64,000 nt of DNA from Valencia hispanica (taxonomy: Eukaryota > Chordata > Actinopteri > Cyprinodontiformes > Valenciidae): assembly GCA_963556495.2 (NCBI GenBank), contig OY747701.1, positions 42,332,001 through 42,396,000 of the forward strand. The letters run 5' to 3'. This document shows positions 44,996 through 55,728 of the stretch, piece by piece. The notes under the pieces are model-generated. The model was not told the origin of the DNA and did not search any database. It saw only the letters and a list, made by a program, of their open reading frames with translations. How positions within the stretch are numbered: position 1 is the stretch's first letter; the number at the start of each line of letters is the position of its first letter. Position numbers and translations under genes: made by a program.

Positions 44996-45563
44996 TTATG
45001 GAAGATCTGTTTTGCTGCCATTTGTAGTCTCAGCCTGATGAATCTGCTGGTTTTTGGGGTTTTGTTGCACATCATGACATACAGGGAGCACGCTTTCTAA
45101 CAGACTTGCTTTTCTCTCTAAAGTGGCCATGGTATTTGGGAGCTCCATGAGAGATGCACCAGACCTTGTTCGGAAAAGCTCCTCAACGTTTTGGACCAGA
45201 CCGAAGGCGTCATGTGATGGTCGACACAGCACTCCTGATTTGAATTCCTTCAGTGTCAATAGGGTACGGTGCTCTCCTTCCAAACTGTCATCATTTTTGC
45301 TTTATTGAACTAGAGGATCCATCACAGATGTTGGAATATTTGATGATTTTGTTTGTTTCCTGTAAGATGGTACAGAATATGTCCATGGTTAAGCATGTCT
45401 TTTGGATTGATAAAATTGTAGATGTTGCCATCACAATTCCTTTTTGCACTGGTTTCCAGCTACCTGTTTGACCAATCTTAAGTCCACAGAAGAGTGTTAT
45501 CATGTCTTGGAGGAATGTGATGGCTTTGTTGTACTCTTCCATCTTATGCCTAAGTGCCATCAC
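44996..45563 (-). pseudogene. P-element/THAP9-like transposase fragment
   Basis: Two - strand frames in tandem: 45563-45291 (90 residues) and 45283-44996 (95 residues), joined by a stop/frame change near 45285-45300. The first contains KMEEYNKAITFLQDMITLF and SWKPVQKGIVMATSTILSIQ. These resemble the alpha-helical region of P-element-like transposases that has the W-x-x-x-QKG pattern before the RRLNQD motif; that motif itself is absent. The second contains SGVLCRPSHDAFGLVQNVEE followed by LFRT, like the G-G-L-x-x-PS...E..FR C-terminal segment of the same proteins. The catalytic RNase-H part and THAP domain are not present nearby. It is a fragment only, and the family call is from pattern memory. 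Confidence 0.4.
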
Positions 45564-47317
45564 AGGGTGGCGTGTAGAGCCCTGATTGAAAATATTTGAT
45601 AGTGTAAATTAAACTTATTGTACACAGCTTTATGTTATTATGACCTCTGGCGATGATGAGGTTTTTCCTGCTGACTTGAGCCAACCATTTCCTCTTCTTT
45701 CTGTGTCTTTAGGGAAGCCGTACGTTCTGATCCCTTTCTTGGACCGATTGTTGCATCCAAATGCAGCACAGCCAGTCATGATAAAGAAATAAACATATAA
45801 AGGTATTATTTAAATATACATTTTATACATATGAAATGTTTTACAAAACCAAACATAATTATATGTATAATTACACTTGAAACTTTTCTCTTGTTCCACC
45901 CTAAACATCTTGATTTGTAATTTGAATTTTTCACCCACTAAGTCCTTCAAATCAAAACATTTTACTAATGAACTGTTTCTCTATTGTTTTCAGGAAGTTC
46001 ATCAGTGGTAGTTTTCAAAGGGAGCTGCTGTTAATGTTGCCAAGGATGAACCTTCATGAGGACTTCAGCACATTTCCACATTGCCCAAATTTGATCCATG
46101 CAGTGTATTTGTATAGATGCAATGACAGTGAGAATAATAGTAAAAATACTTAATTAAAGTTTGTTTTACATTTTGCGTAATATTTAATTCAAAGTTTGCG
46201 TATTGTTTTTTCCTCAATTAACACTTACTTTACATATACTGGTTTTGACATTATCAATGAATTACTATTTTACTGTAGTCAGGCTAGAACCACAATCAAC
46301 TGGGTAATAGATGCATGAGTTCATAAGAAAATAAATCATTATAGAATGATGTCTTCTAGCGAACAAATTCATCCCAGGTCATCAGTCAACGCATAGACAT
46401 ATTTTCCTCCAAGTTATTTAAAACTGGTTCAAAACATGTAACTTAGATCAGCCTTACATTCAAATAATTTTCTATCCAACAGCAGGCAGAGAACAGACGG
46501 AATGTCATCTGCTAGACATATAGGGTGTTTTAGAAGTAAATCCTGGGAACAGTAATATCCCATGCTTTGTTGAAAGATGGAGATCTAAAGGTAAGCTGGA
46601 GCAGATGTCTTAACCACTGGCATGTTTTAAGTGTATAGGAGGACAAGGTATGGCATTACCATGCCAGCATTCAGAAAACAGGCTATAAATTGGGTATTAT
46701 TACTACAATTTAGGGTTTCTTGTGGTACATACAAGTTAATAAACATGCTTATATTGAGCAGTGTAGTGCATTAATTTATCAATAAATATGATCGGTTATC
46801 TACATGTATTCTACAATGTGTTAGTGCTCTTGTCTCCCTCTAAAATGTAGAACAGTGACGAATCTCTTTTCCTCTAGAAATGCTTTGATAAAATAAAAAT
46901 GCATAGGCTATTCAGTAAAAAGTAATCAGTACACATTATTAGTCAATAATGATCAGAAACCGCCAGGAGAAATGAGAAACATTCGATTTTGCGTTCTGTC
47001 CCGCCAGAAGCTGCTCAGACTGACAGCGCTGGGATGTTTGGGACTATTGAGGACTCCATGAACCACGTGACCGTGTGTCGGCTAGTTCAAAGTCTGTCGT
47101 AACTCTCTCTCTATGACGCTGCACTGGCAGAGCTGTTACGTGCGCATGCGCAGTGAAGTTTCACCGCGACACATGGCGATAAGTAGCGACCGTTATATAC
47201 AGTCTATGGTAGCGACATGCATCAGTCTCAAACGGTAAGTACCACATTTCGCCATGTGTCGCGGTTGAACTTCTTGGCGCATGCACACATAACAGCTCTG
47301 CTAGTGAGGAGAAAATG
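45564..47317. other. Interior of the long-inverted-repeat element, right half
   Basis: No complete gene. It holds the acceptor-led segments at 45713 and 45994, AT-rich DNA and, at 46985-47300, a CpG-rich stretch. In that stretch the sequence cgcatgcgcagtgaagtttc / accgcgacacatggcga is partly repeated inverted (cgccatgtgtcgcggttgaa at 47251). The stretch may be a promoter. Confidence 0.4.
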
Positions 47318-47589
47318 TAAGCAGCCATAAAATTGGCTGAAAACGAAGAAATTGGTTAGCTGACGAATCTGTCAATCAGAATCGTACATTTGATTGACAA
47401 GTTCACTAGCCATTGGTGTCGTTTGTTGACCTGCAATGTTACAACAGTCTCAAAATTCACCACACAAAATTCTCTCACAAATACAGAGAGATTCGCAAAT
47501 CAAAAGTGGTTCGTAAATGCACATTTAGCGATTCGTATGATCTGTGAGTCTATATTTGAAGCTTCCCTCAAAATTATATTTGTGAAACA

Positions 47590-47763
47590 GATTGTGTGCA
47601 TTTGTGAAACGGATCGTGTGCATTTGTGAAACGGATCGTGTGCATTTGTGAAACGGATCGTGTGCATTTGTGAAACGGATCGTGTGCATTTGTGAAACGG
47701 ATCGTTTGCATTTGTGAAACGGATCGTGTGCATTTGTGAAACCGATCCTGTGCATTTGTGAAG
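47590..47763. repeat. 22-bp minisatellite, about 8 copies
   Basis: The unit gatcgtgtgcatttgtgaaacg is repeated from 47590, with seven full copies and a shortened eighth ending near 47763. The inverted counterpart arm (41600-41720) has only two scattered copies of the motif (cacaaatgcacacgatctgt), so the array expanded in this arm. All - strand frames are open through it, giving spurious frames. Confidence 0.93.
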
Positions 47764-48698
47764 TTATATTACAAGTGTTTCTTCAAAATCATATTTGTGA
47801 ACCAGAGCGTGTGCATTTGTGAATGAGCATGTGAATTTGTGAAAAACCCTGCATGAGTTTATTCTTAATGAGACTGATCTGACCCCATACAAAAATAAAG
47901 TATCGGCATATATTAATATGAATTTCTTGAATAAAACAATGTTTTTGTCTTCCAAATCAAAAGTTTAGTTAGTTATAGTTATAGCTTTGCGATTAAAAAG
48001 TATTGTTTAGGGCAAAGATCGGTTGGTGTTGAAATTCAGCCCGGGAGCTTGGTTCTGGTGGGCCAAAAAGACGAAATTAATAGAGAATATAGTGTTCGTT
48101 GTTGGGTTTTTTTCGTGCTTTGTAAAAAATAAGTAAGGCATGTTTAGTATGTATCTAACGTTGCTCCCAACTGCCATTAAACAGAAGTTCATGGCTTGTG
48201 GTATTATTTTCTGTGGGTTTTTTTGTTATAAGTTTTAAATGTCCTACATTATTGAACTCACCATGATCCTTGAATGCACCACAGGTGTGCGATGCAGTAC
48301 AGAACAGACAAGCGTCAGCCTTTCTACATGTTGTGAAGGGGCTCTGAAAATTTGAGAGGGGAGCTTACAAACGAATTACAACAGACGCACTGATCAGCGT
48401 CCCTGGACTCTGTGAGAAAGTTCTCAGCGCTTGGAGAAGTGGTGGAACTCTAAAGAGATATTATTAGAAGTGGTGGTACTGAGTATCGTTGCGTACCAGC
48501 GCACTTGAAGCAGTGCCTACCAGTGGCTCCTCTTCAACAGTTTCCCTCATGCCCTTGTCTGTCTCCATGCTGGGAGGGCAGAAAACTAACTGGGTATTTA
48601 TATCGATATAAAGGATATTGGGTCATTATTGTATCATATATGAAAAAACTGCGATAAAAAAAATAAATAAAAAAAACTTGAGATATTGTCCAGCCCTA

Positions 48699-48895
48699 TT
48701 AAAAACCCATCTGTTTAGAGCTGCCTTTGAGTAAGTGACAAATAATATCTGGAATGCCATATGTTTTGGGTTACTAATGTTGTGTTTTATGCTTTTACTA
48801 TTGGTTTATTGCTGCTTTTATTTTATCCTCTTATCAACCAAAACACCTTGAATTGCCTTGTAGTTGAAAGTGTGCTATACAAATAGTTGCCTTGC
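48699..48895 (+). mobile_element. L2-type LINE, 3' part of the split copy
   Basis: Resumes the LINE interrupted at 39735: ttaaaaacccatctgtttagagctgcc, a stop, then a 3' UTR ending caccttgaattgccttgtag and ctatacaaatagttgccttgcc. The order and content match 8935-9148. The first 8 bases are the target duplication of the hAT-type insertion. Confidence 0.85.
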
Positions 48896-49253
48896 CATTT
48901 ATTTAAATAATATATTTTTATTTATACATTGTGATTTTTGTAGGTTTTACATTTAATTTTTGTGGTTTATCCATGATATCATGATAGTGATTTATCAGTT
49001 TCCTGTTGTTTTATAGCTACCTCAGTCAAAAAGGCTGATAAGAGCATTCAAATTAAGTGAGAGATGGAGGTAGTGTCTTCAATATCATTGAGTTTGTTTT
49101 ATTTCTTTTTATTTCCATGTAATCTCTTTACACCATGAAATAATAGAAAGTATTTCAGATGAAGATTTTTTACAGAAAATGCATTAATATCTGCAAATCA
49201 TATATTGAAAATGGAGTCTTAGTGTCATTATGAATAAAAATTAATGTTTTTAA
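48896..49253. other. AT-rich spacer
   Basis: Nothing recognised. It ends with the TTAA target site (49250-49253) of the next element. Confidence 0.6.
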
Positions 49254-49712
49254 AGGGGCTATATGAGTTTTTCCCCAAAATAAACGTAACAATAGCCTTT
49301 TTATTTGCCCATTTATGACTCAAACATCTTCTGATGAGCATACTGACACCTTGTCAGCTCACAGTGGGTGCACCAATTTTTTTCTATTTTCTGTCTGCGG
49401 ATGTGACGTCAAGCGCGTTCATGTTAAATGTTTCAGATCACTCTGCCACCACCGCTAGTCAGCACTCGCAAGCAGTGTAATGGATTGTGCGAATACCCAG
49501 AAGAGACCAAGGACAACTTTGACACCAACAATAACTCCACATAAGACTAAAAAAGTTAAACCACTGACAAGTGCCCAAAAAAGATCGAAGATTGAGAGCG
49601 ACCGGCGTACGAGCGCGCGCTGCGAGAGCGAGCAGAAAGGAAGGGCAGTTCCGTTTTTTGGCCACAGGTGTCAGTCGTGAGTTTAAATTTCAGAAAATTG
49701 CATATAGCCCCT
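49254..49712 (+). mobile_element. Short TTAA-target element (Kolobok- or piggyBac-type)
   Basis: A 459-bp unit flanked by TTAA (49250-49253 and 49713-49716). The ends are AGGGGCTATATGAG and, reverse complemented, AGGGGCTATATGCA, so the inverted repeat is 12 bp. TTAA duplications with ends starting AGGG suit Kolobok; piggyBac ends usually start with C. The interior has a GC-rich CpG patch and a 66-codon open frame (49480-49680). It has no transposase, so it would be non-autonomous. Confidence 0.75.
49480..49680 (+). CDS. Short basic ORF inside the TTAA element
   Basis: A 66-residue frame starting at the first ATG after a GC-rich leader. It is Lys/Arg/Thr-rich: PHKTKKVKPLTSAQKRSKIE then SDRRTSARC. 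Similar KRPRTTLTPTK..KTKK..L segments followed by an SDKKR-like stretch occur at the N-terminus of proteins predicted from fish transposons. This could be the first exon or start of such a protein, cut off by the element's internal deletion. It has no catalytic residue or known domain, and the last ~20 residues overlap the right terminal region. Translation is unproven. Confidence 0.3.
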   Translation: MDCANTQKRPRTTLTPTITPHKTKKVKPLTSAQKRSKIESDRRTSARCESEQKGRAVPFFGHRCQS

Positions 49713-52359
49713 TTAAGAACAGTTTTCTTACCTGTTCATTATTTTCTTGGTCTTCATTACTCTATTGTATATTTCTTGGTTTCTTTACTTTAGCATCTCT
49801 CTTGTATTTTTCTGTTTTCATCATTCACCTTCTTCCTTTTTCAGAAGTTGGTTTTCCTCTTTACTACAATTTCTATTAACTGTCAAGAAAACAAAGCTCA
49901 CATCTTTATGTCCAATGCATTGACAAATAACCGTATAAGCTGTGATGCTTGAAATAGTTTTTGACTACTCACCTCACTTATTTTTAAAGCATCAAGTTTC
50001 CGTTTTGCTCTCATTCTCAGTTTTCTCACACTCTCTGTTTTTAAGTGACAGATAATTAAAACAGATATTTCTGTGCTGCAATGCTTTTTGTCTCACAGTA
50101 TACAGCATGTCATCTGCACATTGTCATATTAGGTATTTTATTGTATCCATTGTTTGAAATGGAAGACAGCACTGATTACATCAGAGAGTATTTATCACTT
50201 TGAGCTGCCATCATCAGTCTGCAGTATTCAGCTATTTTGGCACTTTTGTAGTGATTTCTGCTTATTCCTTCCTTTGCCTTTGCACATTTCTGCTTAGATC
50301 TTATGCTTCTCGTGTTTGTGTGTGCATTTGTAATATCTCAGGGTGGCCATGTGTGTTTGTGGGTCTGCATCCATGCCAAGTAGTATTCCCCAATAACAGG
50401 ATTACCATCTTAAGACTTTTCATAGCGAGTGAGCCAGCTGGATGGATAAAGCCCTGTAGTGTAAACTCCACTGGCGTTACATCAAGAAAAGAGTTAGTAA
50501 AATTATAAAAGGCAGCCCCATCCAGCTCTGTGTGAGTTTCTAGGAGGGAGTATAAAGGATTCAGAGACGCTTAACATCCCTGAAAGCAGCTGTGGTCTCG
50601 AGAAGGGGAACCCTTGAAATCGAGGAATTGCTTACAGTGCTGTCTGTGCAGGAAGGATTTAACTTTTATGAAATTATTTTCTTCTGCAGTTTTGCTTTGA
50701 CTTGATTCAATTGTGAAACTGAACGATGCAACTTTTTTAAGTAGATGGCAAAGATAAATTAATGTTTACAACCAGCAGAATTTTTTTTTATGATTATGCA
50801 CAGGAAAGATGCAAATTATTCCTAAATATAATAAAACTGTCAAAATGATCCCAGAGGTTGTGAGGCAATTTTGCTCTACCACATTTCCTAAACTTGCATA
50901 AAAGTTTAGATAGACAGTAATAGGACCGTCACTGACATACAATAATGAGTTGCAGAACTTAAATTGAAATCTAGCTTCTTAAAGACAGTTGTGGCCCTCA
51001 TTATAAACACTACAAAAATATAAAACACTTTCAAAGCGGCATACACTTCTAACCACAGGAGGGACATAAAAGGCAATTATGCTAAAATGATCCAGCTCAT
51101 TTTAAGCAATATATCTCACAACTGACAAAACAAGCCACAATTGTCCTGTCGCTCAGTCCTGCCCCACCCTCCTTAGCCCAGATAAGTAGGCAGCTCGCTG
51201 CATGTTTACAATGAGAGCAGTTCCTAAAGAGCCTCTTGTCAACTTTTGGACCCAAAAACAATGAATATCTTCGGTCGCCATTAGGCTATAGAGGGCTATG
51301 TCCAACATTTCAGACTGGAATTACATGAATATAAACTGAAATTAGAGGCACAGATCTACAGATCTCAAAGCAAGAGGGAGAAGCCGCATCTTAGATAAAC
51401 AATCTTTGACTAAGGAAACATAATTGAAGAAAAGCATCGTTCATGTATGGCAGAGTAATGTATTAAACTTTTACCATCAGCTAACATTATAATAGCTTGC
51501 AAAATGGCTAGCTTAAGAAAGCTAATTACCGCTAGGTTTTATGTTATTGATAATAACATATGACCTGATTGATAAGATTATACAAGACCATTGTCTTAAT
51601 AAGAATGTCTTCAAATGTACATTCTTGTTTATAGTTGTCATGTTGAGTTGACTTTGTGGTCTGCCACACTTTTTTTTATCCAACAGAGACATGTGTCCAT
51701 GTTTTTGTTTCTGTTTGGGAAACGGAATAAAATAAACTCCTCTGGGGATAACATGTATCGCTTTTTATCCGGTTTGTTTTTTAAGACACAAAAATTGCTA
51801 AATTATGTGCCCCAGGCTTTTGCGTGTGCCCAAGGCACATTGTTTAGCCATTTCTTGTCTTAAAACATAAATACAGCCCAGAAAACCACAAAAGTGTCAC
51901 AGGTCCTAATGCTTAGACAGCGAGGATGTTCGAGTCTTTTTGTTCCCAAGAAACTGGTAGTGGAATGCTATTGGTTTGTTTGGATTTGGGGGGGCAGGGC
52001 TGAGCAGGACTGAGTGACAGGTCAATTATTTAACCCATCAAGAGTCCAATGTTAGAGTATAACACATTATCGTTATTTCTACAAAGTATTTATTGATGTC
52101 TATGATTCACCATTTAATATCTACTGTACATAACTCAATTAATATGTTCTTGGTAAACATTTGTTATCAATGCACAAATTGTTGTTTTATCTGAGGCACA
52201 ACCATCCACTTTAGATGAAACTGAATCAATATAAAACATGTTTTTTGCTAACATAATAAATTGCTAAAAGCAAAGCCTTTTGTGTCTTGATAAAATTAGA
52301 CCAGTCTTGAACATTCAATTTTTGCTCAAAAATTTCTATGTATTATTTCCAGGTACAGG
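49713..52359. other. Intronic-type DNA
   Basis: No gene recognised. A diverged inverted pair, ttgtcctgtcgctcagtcctgc (about 51141) and the complement of gcaggactgagtgacaggtcaa (about 52004), brackets about 0.85 kb. It may mark an old element. Confidence 0.5.
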
Positions 52360-53192
52360 TATATTGTCTTTAGTTTGAAATACTAACCAATGTGCCATTT
52401 TAGTTCTTATGAAATACATTGAGTGACATCCAATTCTTAATTGATGGGGTTTAATATGATGTTGGCCTAACCTTGTAACAGCTTTAGTTCTTCTAGGAAG
52501 CGTTTCCACAGGGTTTAAGGGAGTATTTTGACTATTCTCACATTTGTGAGGTCCGGCACTGATGTTGGACAAGAAGGCCTGAGCACAAATTATTCCCAAA
52601 GCTGTTTATTTGGGTTGAAGTCAGAATACTATGCAGGCCAGTCAAGTTCTTCCACACCAAAATCACAAATCAATGTTTAATGGAGCTTGTTTTGTGCACT
52701 GTTACACTCATGTTAGAAGAGGAAGAAGCGATCTTAAAACTTTTCTCACAAAGTTGGGAACATGAAATGGTCCAAAATGACTGGTTTATAAAAGTAAGAG
52801 TTCCTGTCACAGGAACTAAGGCGGAAACACAGGCCACCAGGCCCTCTGACCACCACCAGCAGGCAAACCTTGCCCAAGGACACAACAACCGAGACGGACA
52901 CAGCGGGGGATCGGACCGGGAATCCACCGATAATGGGTTGAACTCCCACCACCTGAGCCGCGGTCAACTCAGAAAGGAAATTCCACAACTGGACTTACTG
53001 CACAGTTGGCATCCTGTCAGTGCCGCACTGCAATTCCAGGAGCTCCTTAGAGAGACCAAATCTATCACAAATGTTTGTTGAGGCAGTATGCATACCTAGG
53101 AGCTTGGCTTTATACACCTGTGGCTATGGAAGTGGTTGGAATACCTTAACTCAAGGATTTGAATATGTGAGTGAATATTTTACTGTGGTTAC
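52360..53192 (-). pseudogene. Decayed, internally deleted Tc1-like element
   Basis: Order of blocks (+ strand): gagtgacatccaattcttaa, tttaatatgatgttggccta, gtgaggtccggcactgatgttggac, gcaggccagtcaagttcttcc, cacaaagttgggaacatg. After an unrelated insert come aaattccacaactggactta, ctatcacaaatgtttgttga, tatacacctgtggctatgg and gagtgaatatttta. This is a fish Tc1 family read in reverse, with stops and frameshifts. The middle of the transposase, including most of the DDE core, is missing. The terminal repeats are worn (tatattgtctttagt on the left, actgtggttaca on the right). The insert at 52818-52972 lies where the missing part should be. Confidence 0.65.
52818..52972 (-). repeat. tRNA-related SINE-like insert
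   Basis: On the - strand it starts gttgaccgcggctcaggtgg (A-box-like) and has gggagttcaacccattatcgg (B-box-like) about 20 bp on, then ttgtgtccttgggcaaggtttg and tggtggtcagagggcctggtgg. These are typical body segments of a widespread fish tRNA-derived repeat. It interrupts the Tc1 fossil and is the only GC-rich part of it. Confidence 0.55.
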
Positions 53193-53439
53193 AGAACCAG
53201 ATTGACTTTGGTTAGCTTTGTCTAATATTGTTTGTTGATCAAAAACACAAGATATGTGTTTTTCCAATCCCATCAACCCTAAAGAGGAATATTATTAACA
53301 CTATGAATACCTAGTACTTACAAGCCAAGATTGCAAGTATTTACTAGATCACAAGTTTTTGCAGCTGTGTGTATCAGCATGGACTGTAGACTTCAACAAT
53401 CAAATTAGTTTCTCCCTGTTTGCATTGAAAATTCCATTC

Positions 53440-53690
53440 AGATTTGTTTATTTATATAGCGCCAATTTATAACACCTCATCTCAAAGAGCTTTACAAAAA
53501 TTGCCTTTCAATTCAATAATACATCCATTCCATTTGTTCCTACTTACTGAAGAGTGCATTAAGTTCAGTTCATTATTCCAATCAGCTTAAAGGTTTCTAT
53601 ATAAGGAAACCCAACAAACTTGGTAGCATTTATTCCTATTAAACAAATATGTAGTGACAGTTGATAGACGCCTGCATTGTGTTAATTTCA
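53440..53690 (-). repeat. Family-A repeat fragment, reverse orientation
   Basis: Begins cagatttgtttatttatata, continues gcgccaatttataacacctcatctcaaag, and later gtttctatataaggaaaccc and tatgtagtgacagttgatag. These are the same blocks as the first part of the 36640-37490 copy, more decayed. Confidence 0.6.
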
Positions 53691-55728
53691 AAGCAATCAC
53701 TTGCAGTAACTCAAACTTTCTAAATGTTTGTCAGGAATTATAAGATTGGCATCAGTTACACATGAGCTTTGGACACACAAATGATTTTAAATGTGTCAAT
53801 GATGAAAACCGGCACTATATATACCCACCGTGACAGGAAATGGAGGATACAGAAGTTAAGTGGTGACTTAGTTAGCTAAATAAAGCCTGTGACATGATTT
53901 CACAGAACAATCTGTCTGCTTCAATTTCTTCTCATGCAAACTATAGGATAGTGGGTGTTCAACCAATGTGCATGTACATCTCCGTAAATTGGAACATGAT
54001 TTAAGAGTAGGCTCTTTTTACAGAATAAAAGTACCTTTAAAAAACAAAACTTCAAGCAGGTATTAAATTTTCTTTTTATTTAAGCCCACATAATGTACTA
54101 AAAATTATGTTTTATTAATTGTTCTGATATAACATTTTGATTAAAAAAATAGCATGTTGTGTTTTCATTAGATTTAACCATAAAAATAATTAATGAAGTC
54201 TCAAAAATCAGTCTGCGTCATTCATTTATGTTTCACTTAATAAGTTAAAGAGTAACTCACCCCATTCCAGAGTCCTACTCGACTAACATTTCCAAAAATG
54301 AGGCAGAAAAAGGCGTTGCCTGGCGGACTGAAGAATGCGATTGGGGAGGGCTGGGTGGCGTCAACACTTCCTTGGCTTTCCAACTCCAACTCGCTATGGA
54401 GGTGTGGCTGAGACTGGGCCTGAATTTGGGCACAGCCTATGTAAAGCGTCATGATGGCTGTCATCAGTTCTCCGGCTGACGTCAGAAACCCAAGATGGGC
54501 CAGTAGCGATGCCAGATTCAAATTCAAGTGCAGTGTAACGTTTTAACCTGAAGAGGGCACTCCACTAACGGTTTCTGGTTCAAAATTTAAATTTTTACTA
54601 AAATGTACTAAAATACAAAATTTAATGACCAAAAATGTAGACAGAATTAAACACTCATTTATACAGTTTATCAGCAAAAAAAGTTGATTTGGGGGATTTC
54701 AGTAGCTAAAAAAAAGTTACTGAAAAAAATCAGCTTTTCAATAATCTAATTTAGGATGCAGCTGTAAATTTATAGAATGGCAAAATGTTCACAATTAAAT
54801 AAATTAATTAATAAAACACTATGAAATAAATATTTACATGAATGAATAATAGGCAAACATTTTATATGACTATGAAATTGTGAAAAAAAATACTAAATGC
54901 ATATAAAAGTCTAAGCTCATTAGTATGAAATATTTTTTTATTTTCCTTTAAAAATCTATTTCTTAATATAAAACATTATTTAACTGTAAGTTTTTTTCCT
55001 AACAATAGAAATTTATTTTTTGGTTATGTCGGACAGCACTGAGTGCTGGGGCTGGGATAATTTCATAAGTATCATACAAATGAATCAAGATGACCAACTT
55101 TGATAAATTATTTTTTTCAATTAGTTCTGCTTTGGGACAATAAAGCTGAAGTGAAGTGAAGTGCTTGAGGAACCAGAGCTGAACAAAGTTCATGTAACTC
55201 CGACTTAGCATGTTGTTGCTATCGGTACAGGCTGGCTGCTAAGAGTGAGTGAGAACAGCTATCCAGGAAGAGTGATGTTTAAGCAGTAGCCAATGGATGT
55301 TCAGGTCCAATCCTCCGACCCTGATTGGCAGATAAACTCATTCAACTGAAAAGTCTCATCATTAAATAAACAAGCCACTGGGAAAACCACCATTATGGAA
55401 TAAAAGCCGACTTTGGGAAAATTATGCTTTGTAATAAAAACTGATGAAACTAAATACAAATGGCTAAAAAATCATTTCTGTTATTAGGAAAAAAATTGCG
55501 GTTGAATAATGTTTTATTGTAATAGATACATTTTTAAAGGAAAATAAAAAATATTTTATACAAATTAGCTTAGAATTTTATACGCATTTTTTCCCACAAC
55601 TTTACTGTCACATTATATATGTGTCAGTTACTTATTCATGTCGATATTAATGCTTTATTTACTTATTAAATTTTTGACATTTTGGCATTCCATATAAAAT
55701 GAGTTAGAGACAGTCTAAAAAGAAACTA
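53691..55728. other. Intronic-type DNA with one GC-richer patch
   Basis: AT-rich except for 54240-54560 (separate entry). Near 55130-55165, tttgggacaataaagctgaa followed by (GTGAA)n resembles a LINE tail. No gene recognised. Confidence 0.5.
54240..54560. other. GC-rich patch following a TTAA, possible short DNA element
   Basis: A TTAA (54244-54247) is followed by agagtaactcaccccattcc and then 280 bp of moderately GC-rich sequence with CpGs and a CRE-like tgacgtca (54478-54485). The patch ends near ttttaacctgaagagggcac. No inverted partner of the left edge was found. The 96-residue - strand frame (54237-54527) has no recognisable domain. It could be a one-ended TTAA element or a regulatory patch. 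Confidence 0.3.

Larger units (their letters stand above)
41542..47905. mobile_element. Long-inverted-repeat (foldback-like) element with a P-like transposase fragment
   Basis: The left end cgatactttatttttgtatg (41542) is matched, reverse complemented, at 47905. Arms of more than 400 bp (41542-41975 and 47318-47905) share most of their sequence in inverted order, including gtcagttcagtctcattaag, the ggtcaacaaacgacaccatt block and gctaaccaatttcttcgttt. The right arm is longer because a 22-bp motif is amplified (47590-47763). The interior has a CpG-containing promoter-like start with a CCG|GTAAGT donor (42117), several exon-like segments, a P-element-like transposase fragment on the - strand and a nested intact Tc1-like transposon. 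No clear target duplication was found, so the exact ends and superfamily are unsettled. Confidence 0.65.
39736..48698. mobile_element. hAT-type element with nested insertions, splitting an L2 LINE
   Basis: The ends are TAGGGCTGGACGATGT and, reverse complemented, TAGGGCTGGACAATAT. The flanks ctaaaaac (39728-39735) and ttaaaaac (48699-48706) form an 8-bp target duplication with one mismatch. Removing 39736-48698 plus one duplication restores continuous L2 sequence. The subterminal parts have cgatat/atatct-type motifs usual in fish hATs with the agggctggac end. At least two insertions inflate its 8.96 kb: a Tc1 (39805-41402) and the long-inverted-repeat element (41542-47905). On the - strand, ATG at 48566-48568 opens a short acidic leader (METDKGMRETVEEEPLV) of the kind that starts ZBED-type hAT transposases, but it soon meets stops. 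No hAT catalytic domain was seen. Confidence 0.75.

Noticed and set aside
44746..45100. + strand frames of 91-93 residues after the (TA)n tract
   Set aside because: They begin in the microsatellite or overlap the P-like fragment on the other strand, and have no recognisable domain.
47500..47755. Repeated-motif proteins (MHTIRFTNAHDPFHKC type) and a CRISPR-like look
   Set aside because: The 22-bp units are head-to-tail without unique spacers, so this is a minisatellite. The frames are open only because the unit lacks stops, and CRISPR arrays are not expected in a fish genome.
50200..50508. 102-residue Cys/Phe-rich frame with membrane-like stretches
   Set aside because: No domain, no gene context, and codon content like the surrounding intronic DNA.
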